64,000 bases of DNA from Mimachlamys varia (Eukaryota; Mollusca; Bivalvia; Pectinida; Pectinidae). The notes under the pieces are model-generated. The model saw only the letters and a program-made list of their open reading frames with translations, did not search any database and was not told the origin of the DNA. This document shows, one piece after another, positions 27,401 to 35,500 of the stretch. Both the position numbers and the translations under genes were made by a program. Position 1 is the stretch's first letter. Each line of letters opens with the position of its first letter. The stretch spans positions 29,481,405 to 29,545,404 of the forward strand of contig OX392530.1 in assembly GCA_947623455.1 (NCBI GenBank), written 5' to 3'.

Positions 27401-30400
27401 GTACAAAACTAGCTGTAAAAAATTCCCAGGTGCCTGTTGTCAAAAGATCAAATCTCGCTAATCGTTTCCATTTATTATTTCATCTTGCAGATACGAAATG
27501 CTCTATACGAAATAAAAAAACACATTATATTCTGATGAATGGAAAAAAAATAATCATGAGATACGTGTATTTTAATCCAAACTTTTTCTTGTGTACGTTC
27601 CATTATAAAAAAAAAAAAACATTGTTTTTTTTCTAACAGCAAAAAAAACAAAACACGGGAAATGGCTGAGCCCGTACCCCTCACTCCCTTTGCCCTTCAC
27701 CTATCGTCAAACATTGTTTTCAGACAATACACACAATAGTAAATTGTTTATACAGGCACCGTACAATTAACTGTTGACCGTGGTTTCTCTCACCTGGCAG
27801 TCGCTTAAGATCGTAAAACTGTTTGCATTTAACAGGAAGGGGGGGGGGGGGGGGGGGGGTCAGCGTAACACCTGTCAATCAAAACAGTTTGACACAATGG
27901 ACAGTATCAACTACAACACAGTTTTAACAACCCCCACAGGTGTGAAACTTGCCCTGAGGTGTATACCCGTACAGGCGAAAATGGACTGTAATAATTACCA
28001 TATGATGTCGTAAAATTGTCGATCCTTAACTCATTCGCTCATGAAGACACACTTGAACTGGTCTGATTGAATGGTTGGAACAGTTCATTATGAAAGTTTA
28101 GGGGGGGTGACCTGTGTTCATTTATGTACTTCAGTGTACAATTATTATCGTCGACAACACGGGAAATTATCTATCCAAGTCCGTGTCGATACTTGTACAG
28201 TTAGAAACAAATAACGAATCTCAACTTTGTGATAACAGTATCCGTTCTTTTTGGCTTCTTGAGAAAACGTCAAAAAAAATAAATGTTTGGAACAATGGGT
28301 CTTGTATGCATTTCTTTAATAATAAATTAAATCAAATATTAATTACACATAGAATACGGAAGCTTGTGTATTGAACACAAGTGAAGTTTTCAAAAGTTGT
28401 GTTCGAATTCCTGTTGCATTTGTAATAAATTTTACAAACGGGATAAATGAAGTTTATAGTAAAATGTGGTATGGAATGCTGACATTGCAAGATCAACTTA
28501 GAGATGCAGATATGCCTGGTGTAGATAATGATTATTGGAACATTTTATTTCGTACTGATGAAATATAGATTTGCTTTACAATTAAGTCTGGTAAAAAAAT
28601 CTCGTGATCAAATTCTCACAGTCATTTTGAACTTTTGTCAGCTTGTATTATAAATTACGTCGACAGATTCGTGGAACTAATCAAGCGACCGGCACTGGCT
28701 CTTCTTAGCCACATTTAACGTTATCATAAATATATACAAAATATAAACTGGAGTACATGCATAAGAAAAATAAAACCAAGATTTGATTCATTTCGACTTT
28801 AATACTGTGTCGTAGTGATTTCGATGGTTGTACGTCCGTTATCGAGACCTTACGGCCTTTCGTTGGACGATATACTGTACGTGCCTGTAACTTTTTTGGT
28901 ATATAATTTTTAAGAACTACGGATACATGTATATCAAACAAAGCTTACATTGCAGTTAACTTTCAAAGCGTAGTTGGTTTGATGCTGTTAGTTTATACAG
29001 GGATGTATACGTCCCTGGTTTATATGATTCTAGTATAAGTGTATTTCCTATTGTAAAAACTTTAAACACAAACTGGACCAATTGCCTTAGAATATTACCA
29101 AAATATTATATTTTTCAACAAACTACACCAAATCCAGGAATTACCTATTACAGTTACGATTAGGTAATACTTTCCGTTTCCGATTTATACGTACGAAATA
29201 ACAGGAAATAAGTCCATGTAATCGAAGTCAACGTTATAGCTAAAATAATGATGTAAATCAACTGCAAACTGCCGCTTATAATCAATAATATTAGGGACGT
29301 ATATAACGTCCCTGATAATATATATTTTTTGTCATTACGCAATGTGACCGTCGTTATTTTTAAACACAATTTATATAAATTGATTGTGAATGGCACCTCG
29401 ACGACACGGTACATCATCTAGTTCAGTCACAGGATGCGGTGCATTGCGTAAGCTCCGCCCATTATGTCACGAGGACTACTGTGTTCAGGTGTGATTGACA
29501 TTTCAAACCAACCAATCATTCAGAATGCAACAGACCAGAAATTGTCAGCACCGATAGGCTAGATGTCACGGGTTAAAAATAAATGATGATCGGTAAGTTT
29601 TGAGAACTTTCGACATGGTGTACACGGAAAAACATATAATGTTAATGTGCATAATCATAAAGATGCAATAATCTTGTATTATTCGAAGTAGAATCGTGTA
29701 ATCTAGTGGAACTGATCGACACCTGCGTATCAGGTACACGTCTATTTTGGGGTAGAACCATCACGAAACCACGGCATTGACGAAACGTAATGGTATTTGA
29801 TCGTAAAGATGAAGGGAGAATGTTCTTGTGAGATGCATTTGTTTACAGTCGTCCAGTTCATTACAAAATGTTTGTTTCTCGGGGATTACAGACAGTTAGC
29901 CTACACTACAGTACATATTTGATAGCGTTATTTCTTTTCCGTCCGCCGAATTCGAGTAGCGCTTTCTGTCACGATACGTTTGTCGATCATATTTCCGGCA
30001 TTGACCATCGTACAAGTTACTGTACACTGTAGGCCTAATTTCTGACCAAAGTTAATCCCCATCACCCATGACCACGGGATAGTCGCGGGGGGCTAAGGCT
30101 AGCGGTCTTACCTGGACGGCCGGAGTTTCGCCTGCGGTCATCCCGCGGCTACGAGCGACAGGTGAGCGGGATTGTCGCTCCGCGCGCGTTTGACTACCAT
30201 ATCACCTGAAGCGTACTGTAAGTCAAAGTGATTTTTTTTCGCAAACTTTGTTCAGCTCCTTCCAAGAAAGCTACCAGCCATATTTCAGAAGAAGTTGTTT
30301 AAAGGGAAATTTGATGGACCCAGGACGGACAGACGATGGACGCTGCACCATCACATAAGCTCACCTGCTCACCAGGTGAGCTAAAAAAACATATCTACAT

Positions 30401-32131
30401 GCCCCTGTGTTTCCAACTAGCAACCCTTTGGTCAGAAGTCAGACACTCTACCGCTTAAGAAACAGGAAATTCCCACTTACTGCATATTCGGATACCCACG
30501 GTTGATCTCGCTTCGCTAACTCACTCATCACCAGTGGGCAAACTCGCAGAGAAATCCTTGTAGATAATTAATATGTACGAAACATTTGATTGGTTCCAGT
30601 GCAGTTTCGCGATGGGATTTTAAACCAATCAGAATTAGCGTTATATAATCTATACGGAAGCATAACTTAGATAAATAGCACTGTATTGCTCTTGACTTGT
30701 TTTTGAAGTCAACGACCTGTAAGACTTGTCTCGTATGATTTTTAAACGAAATTCACAAGACTTAATTGGCGCCGCCATCGTTGTGAACACGTCTTCTACT
30801 CGCCGTTCACACGCTTTCTCTTGGGCGCAGCCATTGTTGTGTATGGTTTACCACGAAACGGGTCTTCAAACTGGAGAGTTCCGAATGGCATTTCGGATTT
30901 TTTTATTGGTCCGTTCTAACATACAAATCACCATATTTTACGAGGATTTCTCAGTGAGTTTGCCCACGGGTGATGAGTAAGTTAGCGAAGCGAGATCAAC
31001 CGTGGGTATCCGACGATGACTTACTGAGGCTAGCAAGTCAACCTGTATTCCCAACTTCACGGTACTGTGGTCACTGGTGGCATATTTTTGTATCTGCCAT
31101 CACATAGAGATAGTTAAGTCAACTTATTTTGATAATAAGTCAACTTGAGGAGATTTAATTGAGAGAATAAGTTGACATATTAAGATACTTATGTCGACTT
31201 AACATGATATTTTTTTTGTTTTCTTCATAATTATCTGGACTTAACTGCATCGTGTCTATAGAACTGCTACCCTATGAACATGCTGAAATTGTCTAATTAC
31301 GTAACAAATGTCACATTCGGAACTTCTTCCGTACCATTTTGTGTTGGAGAAAAATAAACAATATTTATGTAATTGACTAGGCCTTGCAGATGAATTACAG
31401 ATGTGCACCCTAAACTGTGCTGTAGCTATATATGCACCTCGTTGACAAAAGCGCCGTATTAACTTCCCAATAGGACTTTTGTTATGTGATTATACAATGT
31501 TGACGCATTCGTAGGATATGGCAGTTCTAAAAATGATGCAGTAATTAAGTCTAGATAATTTATAAAGAAAACTAAAAAAATACTTATCTTGACATGTGGA
31601 CATATTATCTCGTTAAGTTGACTTATCATTTAATTAAGTCGACTTAACTATCTCGCTATGTGATGACCGATACATGCCGCCATATATATACATACAAATC
31701 ACATAAGCTTATATCTAAATTATAATACATAGTCTGATAGTCAACCTTTTAGTCGGAGTGACGGTTATAGATGGAGATGGTTCCGGAGTAACGCGTGGTC
31801 CGTCGTTAGGAATAACTTCAATCTGCACAGACACAACGTGCTGGGTACCCGCCGATTGTGTATCGACGGGTACCAAACTTCGAGTCCCATCGACACTATC
31901 TTCATCACACAAATCTTCGTCCAAAATCTGTTTTCCTGAGACAGCTTTGTTTACATTTACATTGTTGACTTCTTCGACGCTCTCATCTTTTAGTCGATGG
32001 TGTTTTCTATTGAACATTGCATATTTAGTATCTTTGTGTGTTCCATCAAGGGAAATATTTGATAAAAAGGCCACAGCGGCAATTTTTCGACGAGATCGAC
32101 GTTTATGAAGTTTCATGTTGGCAGTCGCCAT
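3328..32131 (-). CDS. CABLES1: CABLES orthologue (CDK5 and ABL1 enzyme substrate), 11 exons, 3' end outside window
   Basis: Eleven minus-strand exons join with matching phases into 430 residues. In vertebrates CABLES proteins bind cyclin-dependent kinases (CDK5, CDK2) and Abl kinase and promote inhibitory tyrosine phosphorylation of CDKs. Seen here: an N-terminal block [18 protein letters not shown], a middle block [20 protein letters not shown], then the acidic [13 protein letters not shown] segment, and a conserved C-terminal cyclin-box-like part with [32 protein letters not shown] and [12 protein letters not shown]. The order is the same as I know from human CABLES1. The C-terminal end of the cyclin-like domain is missing because the gene runs off the left edge. 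Vertebrates have CABLES1 and CABLES2; an invertebrate is expected to have one gene, so the symbol is nominal. It is divergent with MIB1. Confidence 0.93.
3970..5795. repeat. 34-36-bp minisatellite, about 52 copies, CABLES intron 10
   Basis: Unit CCATTAAGGTAACCTGGATT then ATGTGCCCAGTGTT, with 1-2-bp length variants and frequent GGTAACC. A block of about ten units starting at 4911 is repeated nearly unchanged from 5258 (offset 347 bp), so the array grew both by single units and by a large block. Confidence 0.92.
5800..6693. other. CABLES intron 10 remainder
   Basis: No exon seen. 6088-6260 (ACAGTAAAACCCCAGTTACT ... CAAGTAAACCGTG) resembles a degenerate pogo-type MITE, with repeated phrases about being ahead of AAGTAA. 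Otherwise unremarkable AT-rich DNA. Confidence 0.3.
6694..6756 (-). CDS. CABLES1: CABLES exon 10 (residues 377-397)
   Basis: Acceptor gttacag and donor gtaaat. It encodes [20 protein letters not shown] plus K, equivalent to human CGLEEPTVAMAFVYFEKLAL. Phase 0 on both sides. Confidence 0.95.
7276..7312 (-). CDS. CABLES1: CABLES exon 9, 37-nt microexon (residues 364-376)
   Basis: A very short exon encoding (S)[12 protein letters not shown] between acceptor catatttag and donor gtattt. It exactly completes the RSLKRE motif split from exon 8, matching human KIRSLKREMRKLAQE. Too short to be found without homology. Confidence 0.93.
7700..7962 (+). mobile_element. remnants of tandem-core elements
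   Basis: 7708-7785 holds an ACGCACGATGGACGACGACAG tract followed by GTCACC...GGTGAC inverted arms and CTATAATAAA, the same end module as element A. 7870-7960 holds one degenerate GTGACCTTAAAAGTGATTCA unit of the type seen in the 9531-10945 element. Confidence 0.5.
8395..8712 (-). mobile_element. tRNA-headed SINE with conserved central domain
   Basis: Read on the minus strand it starts GGAGGCACGGTTGTATAGTG, with an A-box-like TAGTGGTAGGG and a B-box-like GATATCGAGTCCC. It continues into a central block (complement of CATTTACAGCTGAGTAGACT and TCTTGTTCAAGGTTACAAC) known from several animal SINE superfamilies, and a tail with CTGCTTTGAGACA. Family name not assigned; the end near 8395 is approximate. 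Confidence 0.7.
8876..8982 (-). CDS. CABLES1: CABLES exon 8 (residues 329-363), cyclin-like domain
   Basis: Acceptor tcctttcag and donor gtaagt. It encodes [20 protein letters not shown] and then [15 protein letters not shown], one of the best conserved blocks of the family. Confidence 0.97.
9531..10945 (+). mobile_element. tandem-core element B with eight ~147-bp units
   Basis: Starts CAAGAGGTCCATGGGCCTCA, an imperfect palindrome, and ends in TTTACGGACGGCGCACGGCG and GACGACGACGGACG. The phrase GTGACCTTGAAAGTAGGTCA or close variants recurs at about 9744, 9890, 10028, 10179, 10325, 10470, 10617 and 10768 (138-151 bp apart). The terminal hairpin is degraded. Its 5' end matches that of element C (45452-47121, other strand). 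Confidence 0.7.
11087..11190 (-). CDS. CABLES1: CABLES exon 7 (residues 294-328)
   Basis: Acceptor tattgttccag and donor gtaagc. It encodes [20 protein letters not shown] and then [15 protein letters not shown], which matches the human DYDPNLLDDPQWPCGKHKRV region. This is the acidic lead-in to the cyclin-box-like domain. A 40-bp tandem array lies just upstream of it in the transcript. Confidence 0.95.
11253..11665. repeat. ~40-bp minisatellite next to CABLES exon 7, with an 18-base C run
   Basis: Degenerate unit AGCTAAACTTAATCTCCCAT then AGACTTAACACAGACTTC, about nine copies. One copy contains a homopolymer of C at 11470-11487. Confidence 0.8.
11666..13616. other. CABLES intron 6, nothing recognised
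   Basis: AT-rich, with several short chance open frames on the minus strand that have no family resemblance. No clear repeat. Confidence 0.5.
13617..14790. repeat. 61-bp minisatellite, about 19 copies, CABLES intron 6
   Basis: Unit includes TCTTTTATATTTCAGGTTTA, CTAGCTCAGTAACATGTAAG and ACATACATTGTTACAAATTA. Copies are very similar. On the plus strand each copy has an acceptor-like TATATTTCAG/G, but the host gene is on the minus strand. Confidence 0.92.
14791..16131. other. CABLES intron 6 remainder, nothing recognised
   Basis: AT-rich intron sequence. I see no exon, RNA gene or mobile element with clear ends. Confidence 0.5.
16132..16212 (-). CDS. CABLES1: CABLES exon 6 (residues 267-293)
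   Basis: Acceptor attttgctcag and donor gtattc. It encodes [20 protein letters not shown] and then ASGLHR. Phases (two bases in, one base out) fit exons 5 and 7. It corresponds to the human serine-rich FRNLSHRSLSIGRASG stretch, but conservation is low, so it rests mostly on splice sites and phase. Confidence 0.8.
16234..16451. repeat. two-copy tandem duplication (~105-112 bp)
   Basis: CTAGGTGGTGAACATATTTA starts at 16234 and again at 16339, and the block ends with CATCACATCTAG at 16451. It lies 20 bp upstream (in transcript sense) of CABLES exon 6. Confidence 0.85.
16452..18244. other. CABLES intron 5, nothing recognised
   Basis: AT-rich intron DNA without coding, RNA or clear mobile-element signal. 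Confidence 0.5.
18249..18602. repeat. 58-bp minisatellite, six copies
   Basis: Unit GTATTCACCTAATAAGGGTG, CAGGACAAGGGTTTTAACAG, ACTGAAGGGTTGCCTTCC. The first copies start at 18252 and 18310. Copies differ at only a few bases. Confidence 0.92.
18603..20270. other. CABLES intron 5, nothing recognised
   Basis: No exon or repeat with clear ends seen; AT-rich. Confidence 0.45.
20271..20376 (-). CDS. CABLES1: CABLES exon 5 (residues 232-266)
   Basis: Acceptor gttgaatag and donor gtatga. It encodes [20 protein letters not shown] and then [15 protein letters not shown]. It aligns with human TVSYTQFLLPTNAFGARRNT. Serine-rich; a possible phosphorylation region, which is inference only. Confidence 0.88.
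20493..20820. mobile_element. 328-bp hAT-like MITE in CABLES intron 4
   Basis: Ends CAGGGCTT and AAGCCCTG are inverted, and ATAAA is present directly on both flanks. The subterminal phrase TATCAGGG is also repeated. The CAGGG start is typical of hAT-derived MITEs; the target duplication is only partly visible. Confidence 0.55.
20898..21012 (-). CDS. CABLES1: CABLES exon 4 (residues 193-231)
   Basis: Acceptor tttgcctgtag and donor gtaaca. It encodes [15 protein letters not shown] and then [15 protein letters not shown], the linker corresponding to human GAVSLKEIIGLEGVELGADGK. Exit phase is 0. The plus-strand open frame across this exon is an antisense shadow. Confidence 0.88.
21662..21742 (-). 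CDS. CABLES1: CABLES exon 3 (residues 166-192)
   Basis: Acceptor tttccccacag and donor gtaagc. It encodes [20 protein letters not shown] followed by RNKIQG, equivalent to the human segment ending in SVLPYRD. Entry takes one base and exit leaves two, matching its neighbours. Confidence 0.9.
21743..23661. other. CABLES intron 2, nothing recognised
   Basis: Long very AT-rich stretch, no exon or clear repeat. Confidence 0.45.
23662..24040. mobile_element. 379-bp MITE with 8-bp target duplication
   Basis: Left end GTGTGTGCCAAAC is the inverted complement of the right end GTTTGGCACACAC(TG). ATCAACAA flanks both sides (23654-23661 and 24041-24048). The 8-bp duplication suggests hAT. Confidence 0.65.
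24406..24516 (-). CDS. CABLES1: CABLES exon 2 (residues 129-165), donor uncertain
   Basis: The acceptor is a long T tract ending in AAG. The exon encodes [20 protein letters not shown] and then [16 protein letters not shown]. Entry phase fits exon 1. To keep frame into exon 3 the donor must be CGTAT|gtgttg, giving the junction [12 protein letters not shown], which aligns without gaps to the human RNGRIVLISGRR region. A donor with better consensus, CAGC|gtatgt, lies four bases earlier but would break the frame. The exon is real by position and homology; the exact 3' end is less sure. Confidence 0.7.
24517..26089. other. CABLES intron 1, proximal part, nothing recognised
   Basis: AT-rich intron DNA with chance open frames only. 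Confidence 0.45.
26090..26146 (+). mobile_element. left fragment of tandem-core element D, split by a later insertion
   Basis: GACATTTTTGACCCCTGTGC and CTTTAAAAGTA are one unit of the GACCTTGAAAGTAGGTCAAG type. The element continues at 30219. Confidence 0.75.
26147..30218. mobile_element. 4072-bp terminal-inverted-repeat DNA element with TA target duplication
   Basis: The ends are inverted over 34 bp with two mismatches, starting CAGTACGCTTCAGGTGAT. TA is present on both sides, and removing the element and one TA restores the GAAAGTAGGTCAAGG-type host repeat (here AAAAGTAAGTCAAAG). Inner flanks are GC-rich on both sides. I find no open frame above 95 codons and no transposase motif, so it is non-autonomous or decayed. 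A 20-base G run lies at about 27838-27859. TA duplication suggests Tc1/mariner, but the family is not assigned. Confidence 0.85.
30219..30389 (+). mobile_element. right fragment of tandem-core element D with terminal hairpin
   Basis: Continues the unit cut at 26146, then GGACGGACAGACGATGGACG, and a hairpin AGCTCACCTG ctcac CAGGTGAGCT followed by CTAA-type AAAAAA. Same end module as element A but with a different, still perfectly paired stem. Confidence 0.75.
30400..30482 (-). mobile_element. possible tRNA-headed SINE fragment
   Basis: On the minus strand it reads TTAAGCGGTAGAGTGTCTGA and CTTCTGACCAAAGGGTTGCT, like the tRNA head of a SINE. It is interrupted by the MITE at 30483. Confidence 0.4.
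30483..31018. mobile_element. 536-bp hAT-like MITE with 8-bp target duplication
   Basis: The ends are inverted over about 65 bp (CGGATACCCACGGTTGATCT ... and its complement), starting CAT. ACTTACTG flanks both sides (30475-30482 and 31019-31026). No coding capacity. Confidence 0.85.
31077..31681. mobile_element. ~0.6-kb MITE with AAGTCAACTTA-rich inverted ends
   Basis: CATCACATAGAGATAGTTAA near 31098 is inverted at 31641-31665 (TTAACTATCTCGCTATGTGA), and GTATC and GGYGGCAT extend the symmetry outward. Ends contain repeated AAGTYGACTTA. It finishes about 65 bp from CABLES exon 1. Boundaries are approximate and no target duplication was identified. Confidence 0.65.
31746..32131 (-). CDS. CABLES1: CABLES exon 1 (start codon to residue 128)
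   Basis: The ATG is the complement of 32129-32131. A second in-frame ATG at residue 6 (complement of 32114-32116) is an alternative start. The exon carries a basic stretch followed by [13 protein letters not shown], the hallmark N-terminal CABLES motif, and [13 protein letters not shown], which resembles the ISVQV block of the human protein. It ends ...CTAAAAG before a gttgac donor, leaving two bases of a codon. The human exon 1 is much longer and low-complexity; here the N-terminus is compact. Confidence 0.9.
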
Positions 32132-32291
32132 TGCACGATGACAAATCTCGTTTCGAACGAGAACTACTGCGTGATTTTACGAGAGAGGAAGAAAAGACAT
32201 CTTCCGTTTTGACAGTTTGGGGAGACTGTCAAAGTGTTATAAGGGAAGTTTATCTGACAAAAACCATGCTGATATAGACGTAGAAATCAAG
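32132..32291. promoter_or_regulatory. shared divergent promoter / 5'UTRs of CABLES and MIB1
   Basis: Only 160 bp separate the CABLES start codon (minus) from the MIB1 start codon (plus), so both 5'UTRs and core promoters must lie in or overlap this stretch or the opposing first exon. I see no TATA box. A near-palindrome around TTCGAA (TCTCG...CGAGA, about 32146-32162) is the only evident symmetric motif. Transcription starts cannot be placed from sequence alone. Confidence 0.75.
32266..32277 (+). promoter_or_regulatory. minimal upstream ORF in the MIB1 leader
   Basis: ATG CTG ATA TAG with an A at -3, ending 14 bases before the MIB1 ATG. If transcription starts upstream of it, this three-codon uORF could reduce initiation at MIB1. 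The effect is inference. Confidence 0.45.
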
Positions 32292-32553
32292 ATGAATGCT
32301 GATAATATCGAGCCGAATTCAAGTAGCTCTAACCGAGTGGTTAGAGCTAACTTGATGGAAGGCGTAGGGGCGCGAGTTGTTCGAGGACCAGACTGGAAAT
32401 GGGGAAAACAAGATGGTGGGGAGGGGCATGCTGGAACAGTTAGAAATTTTGAGTCACCTGAAGAAGTTGTAGTAGTTTGGGATAATGGAACAGCTGCTAA
32501 CTATCGATGTGCCGGAGCCTACGACCTTCGGATATTGGATAGTGCTTCAACAG
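32292..32553 (+). CDS. MIB1: MIB1 exon 1: start and first MIB/HERC2 domain
   Basis: The ATG at 32292 has A at -3 and is the only in-frame ATG; the open frame extends upstream but without another ATG. It encodes a short serine/asparagine-rich head, then [20 protein letters not shown] and [20 protein letters not shown]. It ends in GCTTCAACAG before gtcata, phase 1. The MIB/HERC2 domain helps bind Notch ligand tails. Confidence 0.95.
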
Positions 32554-35500
32554 GTCATACAGCTTTGTTTTGACTTCACCAAAAACCATACTGAAGTAGA
32601 TGTTGTCTGTCATTGGACCTGCTGATTGCTGTCGAGTTTTACTGTATCTCTGTTGTCACAGAACTTGAAAAGCTCCCTCATTTAGCAGTGTCACTTAATT
32701 AAGCGTACCAACATAGAAATGACAGTATCTACCCTGTAGTATTTTAAGAGTTTTATGATTTATTTAAATTGACATTTTTTTGGCTACCCTATTACACATT
32801 TGTAGGCCTATATCATAAATTATATTGCAATCTCCTATTAAAATTACAAAGAGAAGATTCTGAGTGTAAATAAATGCCTTGTTAGAAAAATGTAGAATAT
32901 GTTTGGTGTTAAAGTTAACACTCAGTAACTGTAAGACCGCTTTACATACATACATATGGCATGTATATCAGAAAACGGGGCCTTTAATTGGGCAATTATA
33001 TACTGCCTATGATAAGAAATAATGTAGATTTTTTCTCTTTCTTTTGCATATAATTTATGTTGAATGGTCTTTAAATAAACTTTTAATTGACAAATTAATT
33101 CGAAACTAAATCTTCCTCAAATATGGCCACAGTATTGCATGTTTCCTTTAAATTGACTTTGATGGTACCACTTGAAAAATATATCGACAAAAAATGTTTC
33201 AAACCTTTAGTTGATAACTTTTATTTCATTTTACCATAACCACTCATTTGACAGCCTGACCTGCTTGAAGAAATGCCTGAATGGAAAAAAAAAACTACCA
33301 TGTTGTGAAAAAATTGTTCAAGTATGTTATGAAATATTCAATTCATTGACACTGTCAATCCTTTTTGTCAACAGAGTTCACATTGCAGTGTTAAATAAAT
33401 ATATGGCAGTCTTGCCAATCATTTCATATGGAAAGTTAAAGTAGACACTCTCCTGTTAATTAGTGTTTGAAAGAAAACAAAGTGGTTGCATTGGCATATA
33501 AATTATATGCATTAAAATTTTTTGTTTTATTTTGCAGGTATCAAACATGATGGTACAATGTGCGATACATGTAGACAGCAGCCGATATTTGGCATCAGAT
33601 GGAAGTGTGCAGAGTGTTCTAACTATGACGTATGCTCCGTATGTTATCATGGAGACAAACATAACCTTCGTCACAGATTTTACAGAATTACCGTTCCAGG
33701 ATCTGATAGGTGATTATATAATTACCTGATAATGTAGACAAGAATTATTCAATGAAGGTTGTATACGGGTTATTAATAAATAAATATTATGAGGGGAAAA
33801 TTATTATGCTCAGGTAAAGAAAGAATATAAATATCCTTTAACCTGATACACAACCCCAACCTTCTCTATCTCTTTCCTCTCTATTTTTTGAGAGTATGTA
33901 TATATTCAACTGGGCTTTATATTTTCAACTTGCCTATTCTTATCAAGTCAAACTCCTATTTCGGCTCTTACTGAGAATGCTGAATAGGGTGTATACATGT
34001 GTTGTAAAATCAATCCTGTGTATATACATGTGTATTAAAAATTTCAGTGAAATTATCCTGCCTTGGATCGACAGATTCTGTGAATGTTCAGAATGACTTT
34101 TTTTTGCATCAAATATATAATTGAGGATATATTTATTCCAGATGTATATAATCGGATCATTCAATACAGTGAATAAAGTTTAAACATGAACTTTATTATA
34201 TCAAGAAGAAAGTAGGGATTTCTGTTGACTTTTGGCAGTTAGCAATTTTAGAACTCAAATTAGACTTTCCCTGAAAGTAAAGTCCTTTTAAACCAAAGAG
34301 CTAGGTTAAACCTTTTCTCTGTGAGAACTTCAACTTTGAAGCATGAGTTCCATCAAGGTATCATTTGTATGTCATGAAACAGTGTTTAGAGTGCATAGCT
34401 AGTAAGTAATATAGACGGTGTGATCCCCTATATGTACTAAATCTGAACAAAAAAATGTTTGTTGGATGCCTTTTACTAGAAAAGATATGAAACAACATTT
34501 ATGAAACAGTATTTATGCATTGTATTATACCATTTTGTCTGAAAATAAACGATTGATTCTTGTATAGGTAAATCTTAATGGTGAATTTGATTATTTAAGG
34601 GTTGCTGTGGAGCCCAGAAGAAAAAGTAAAAAGATAACAGCGAGAGGAATTTACCCAGGAGCTAGAGTAGTGAGAGGTGTGGACTGGCAGTGGGAGGATC
34701 AAGATGGGGGTAATGGTCGGCGAGGAAAAGTCACCGAGATACAGGTATCGATGATATAAAAATCTCTTGTAATTTTACAGTTTTAGATGTACTCACTGTT
34801 TCTCTTGGCTAAAAAAATGACATTTCAACCACAATTACCAAAAAAAATTGGAATATTCTTCAAATTTCAATTTTAGGTAATGGTAAATTTTTCCTGTCTC
34901 ATAACATGCTGATGTAAAATTCTGGTAAAACCGGTGATTGTCTGCAGCATTGCTTTCTGATTATCATCATTTTCATAAGATAAACTTGTTTCTTGTGGAA
35001 GGAATTTGGACACAGTATTTCCTTTTGAAGAAATATGGATATTGAAGTGGTAAAGATGCCTGTTAAATCAGTAATAAATGAAAAAAGATAAACTTCTAAA
35101 TCTAATAAAGAACAGAAATTCGTAGTTATCAATAAATGTCATACCTGCTAACTCTCACCTTATCCGGGTCTTTTACACAGGATTGGAGTGCTGCAAGCCC
35201 AAGAAGTGCTGCATATGTGCTGTGGGATAATGCTTCGAAAAACCTTTACAGAGTTGCTTTTGAAGGCATGGTAAGCTACATTAGTGTCCAGTACTCAGTT
35301 TACTTGCTTGAGTAATAAACTTGTAAGGTGGTTTTAACAGGTTATTTTCTTTCTCCCTTTAATAATTGTCTCATTATAAACAACTGTTCATTTGTTTATA
35401 ATATATCAAAAATCCCTTTTTTACCTGTCTTATTCTCTAAGTCATGTACAGGTTCATATAACGTAATGATTGAAATATTAACATATTATGTCTTTTTGAC

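Noticed and set aside
27349..27684. 95- and 69-residue overlapping open frames
   Set aside because: A/T-rich chance frames with homopolymer-coded Lys and Phe runs.
26147..30218. Transposase gene inside the 4-kb element
   Set aside because: Only short open frames (up to 95 codons) with no recognisable catalytic motif.
31758..32108. 116-residue plus-strand open frame
   Set aside because: It is the antisense of CABLES exon 1.
32217..32291. 25-residue N-terminal extension of MIB1
   Set aside because: The open frame extends to 32217 but begins with TTG, and no in-frame ATG exists before 32292.
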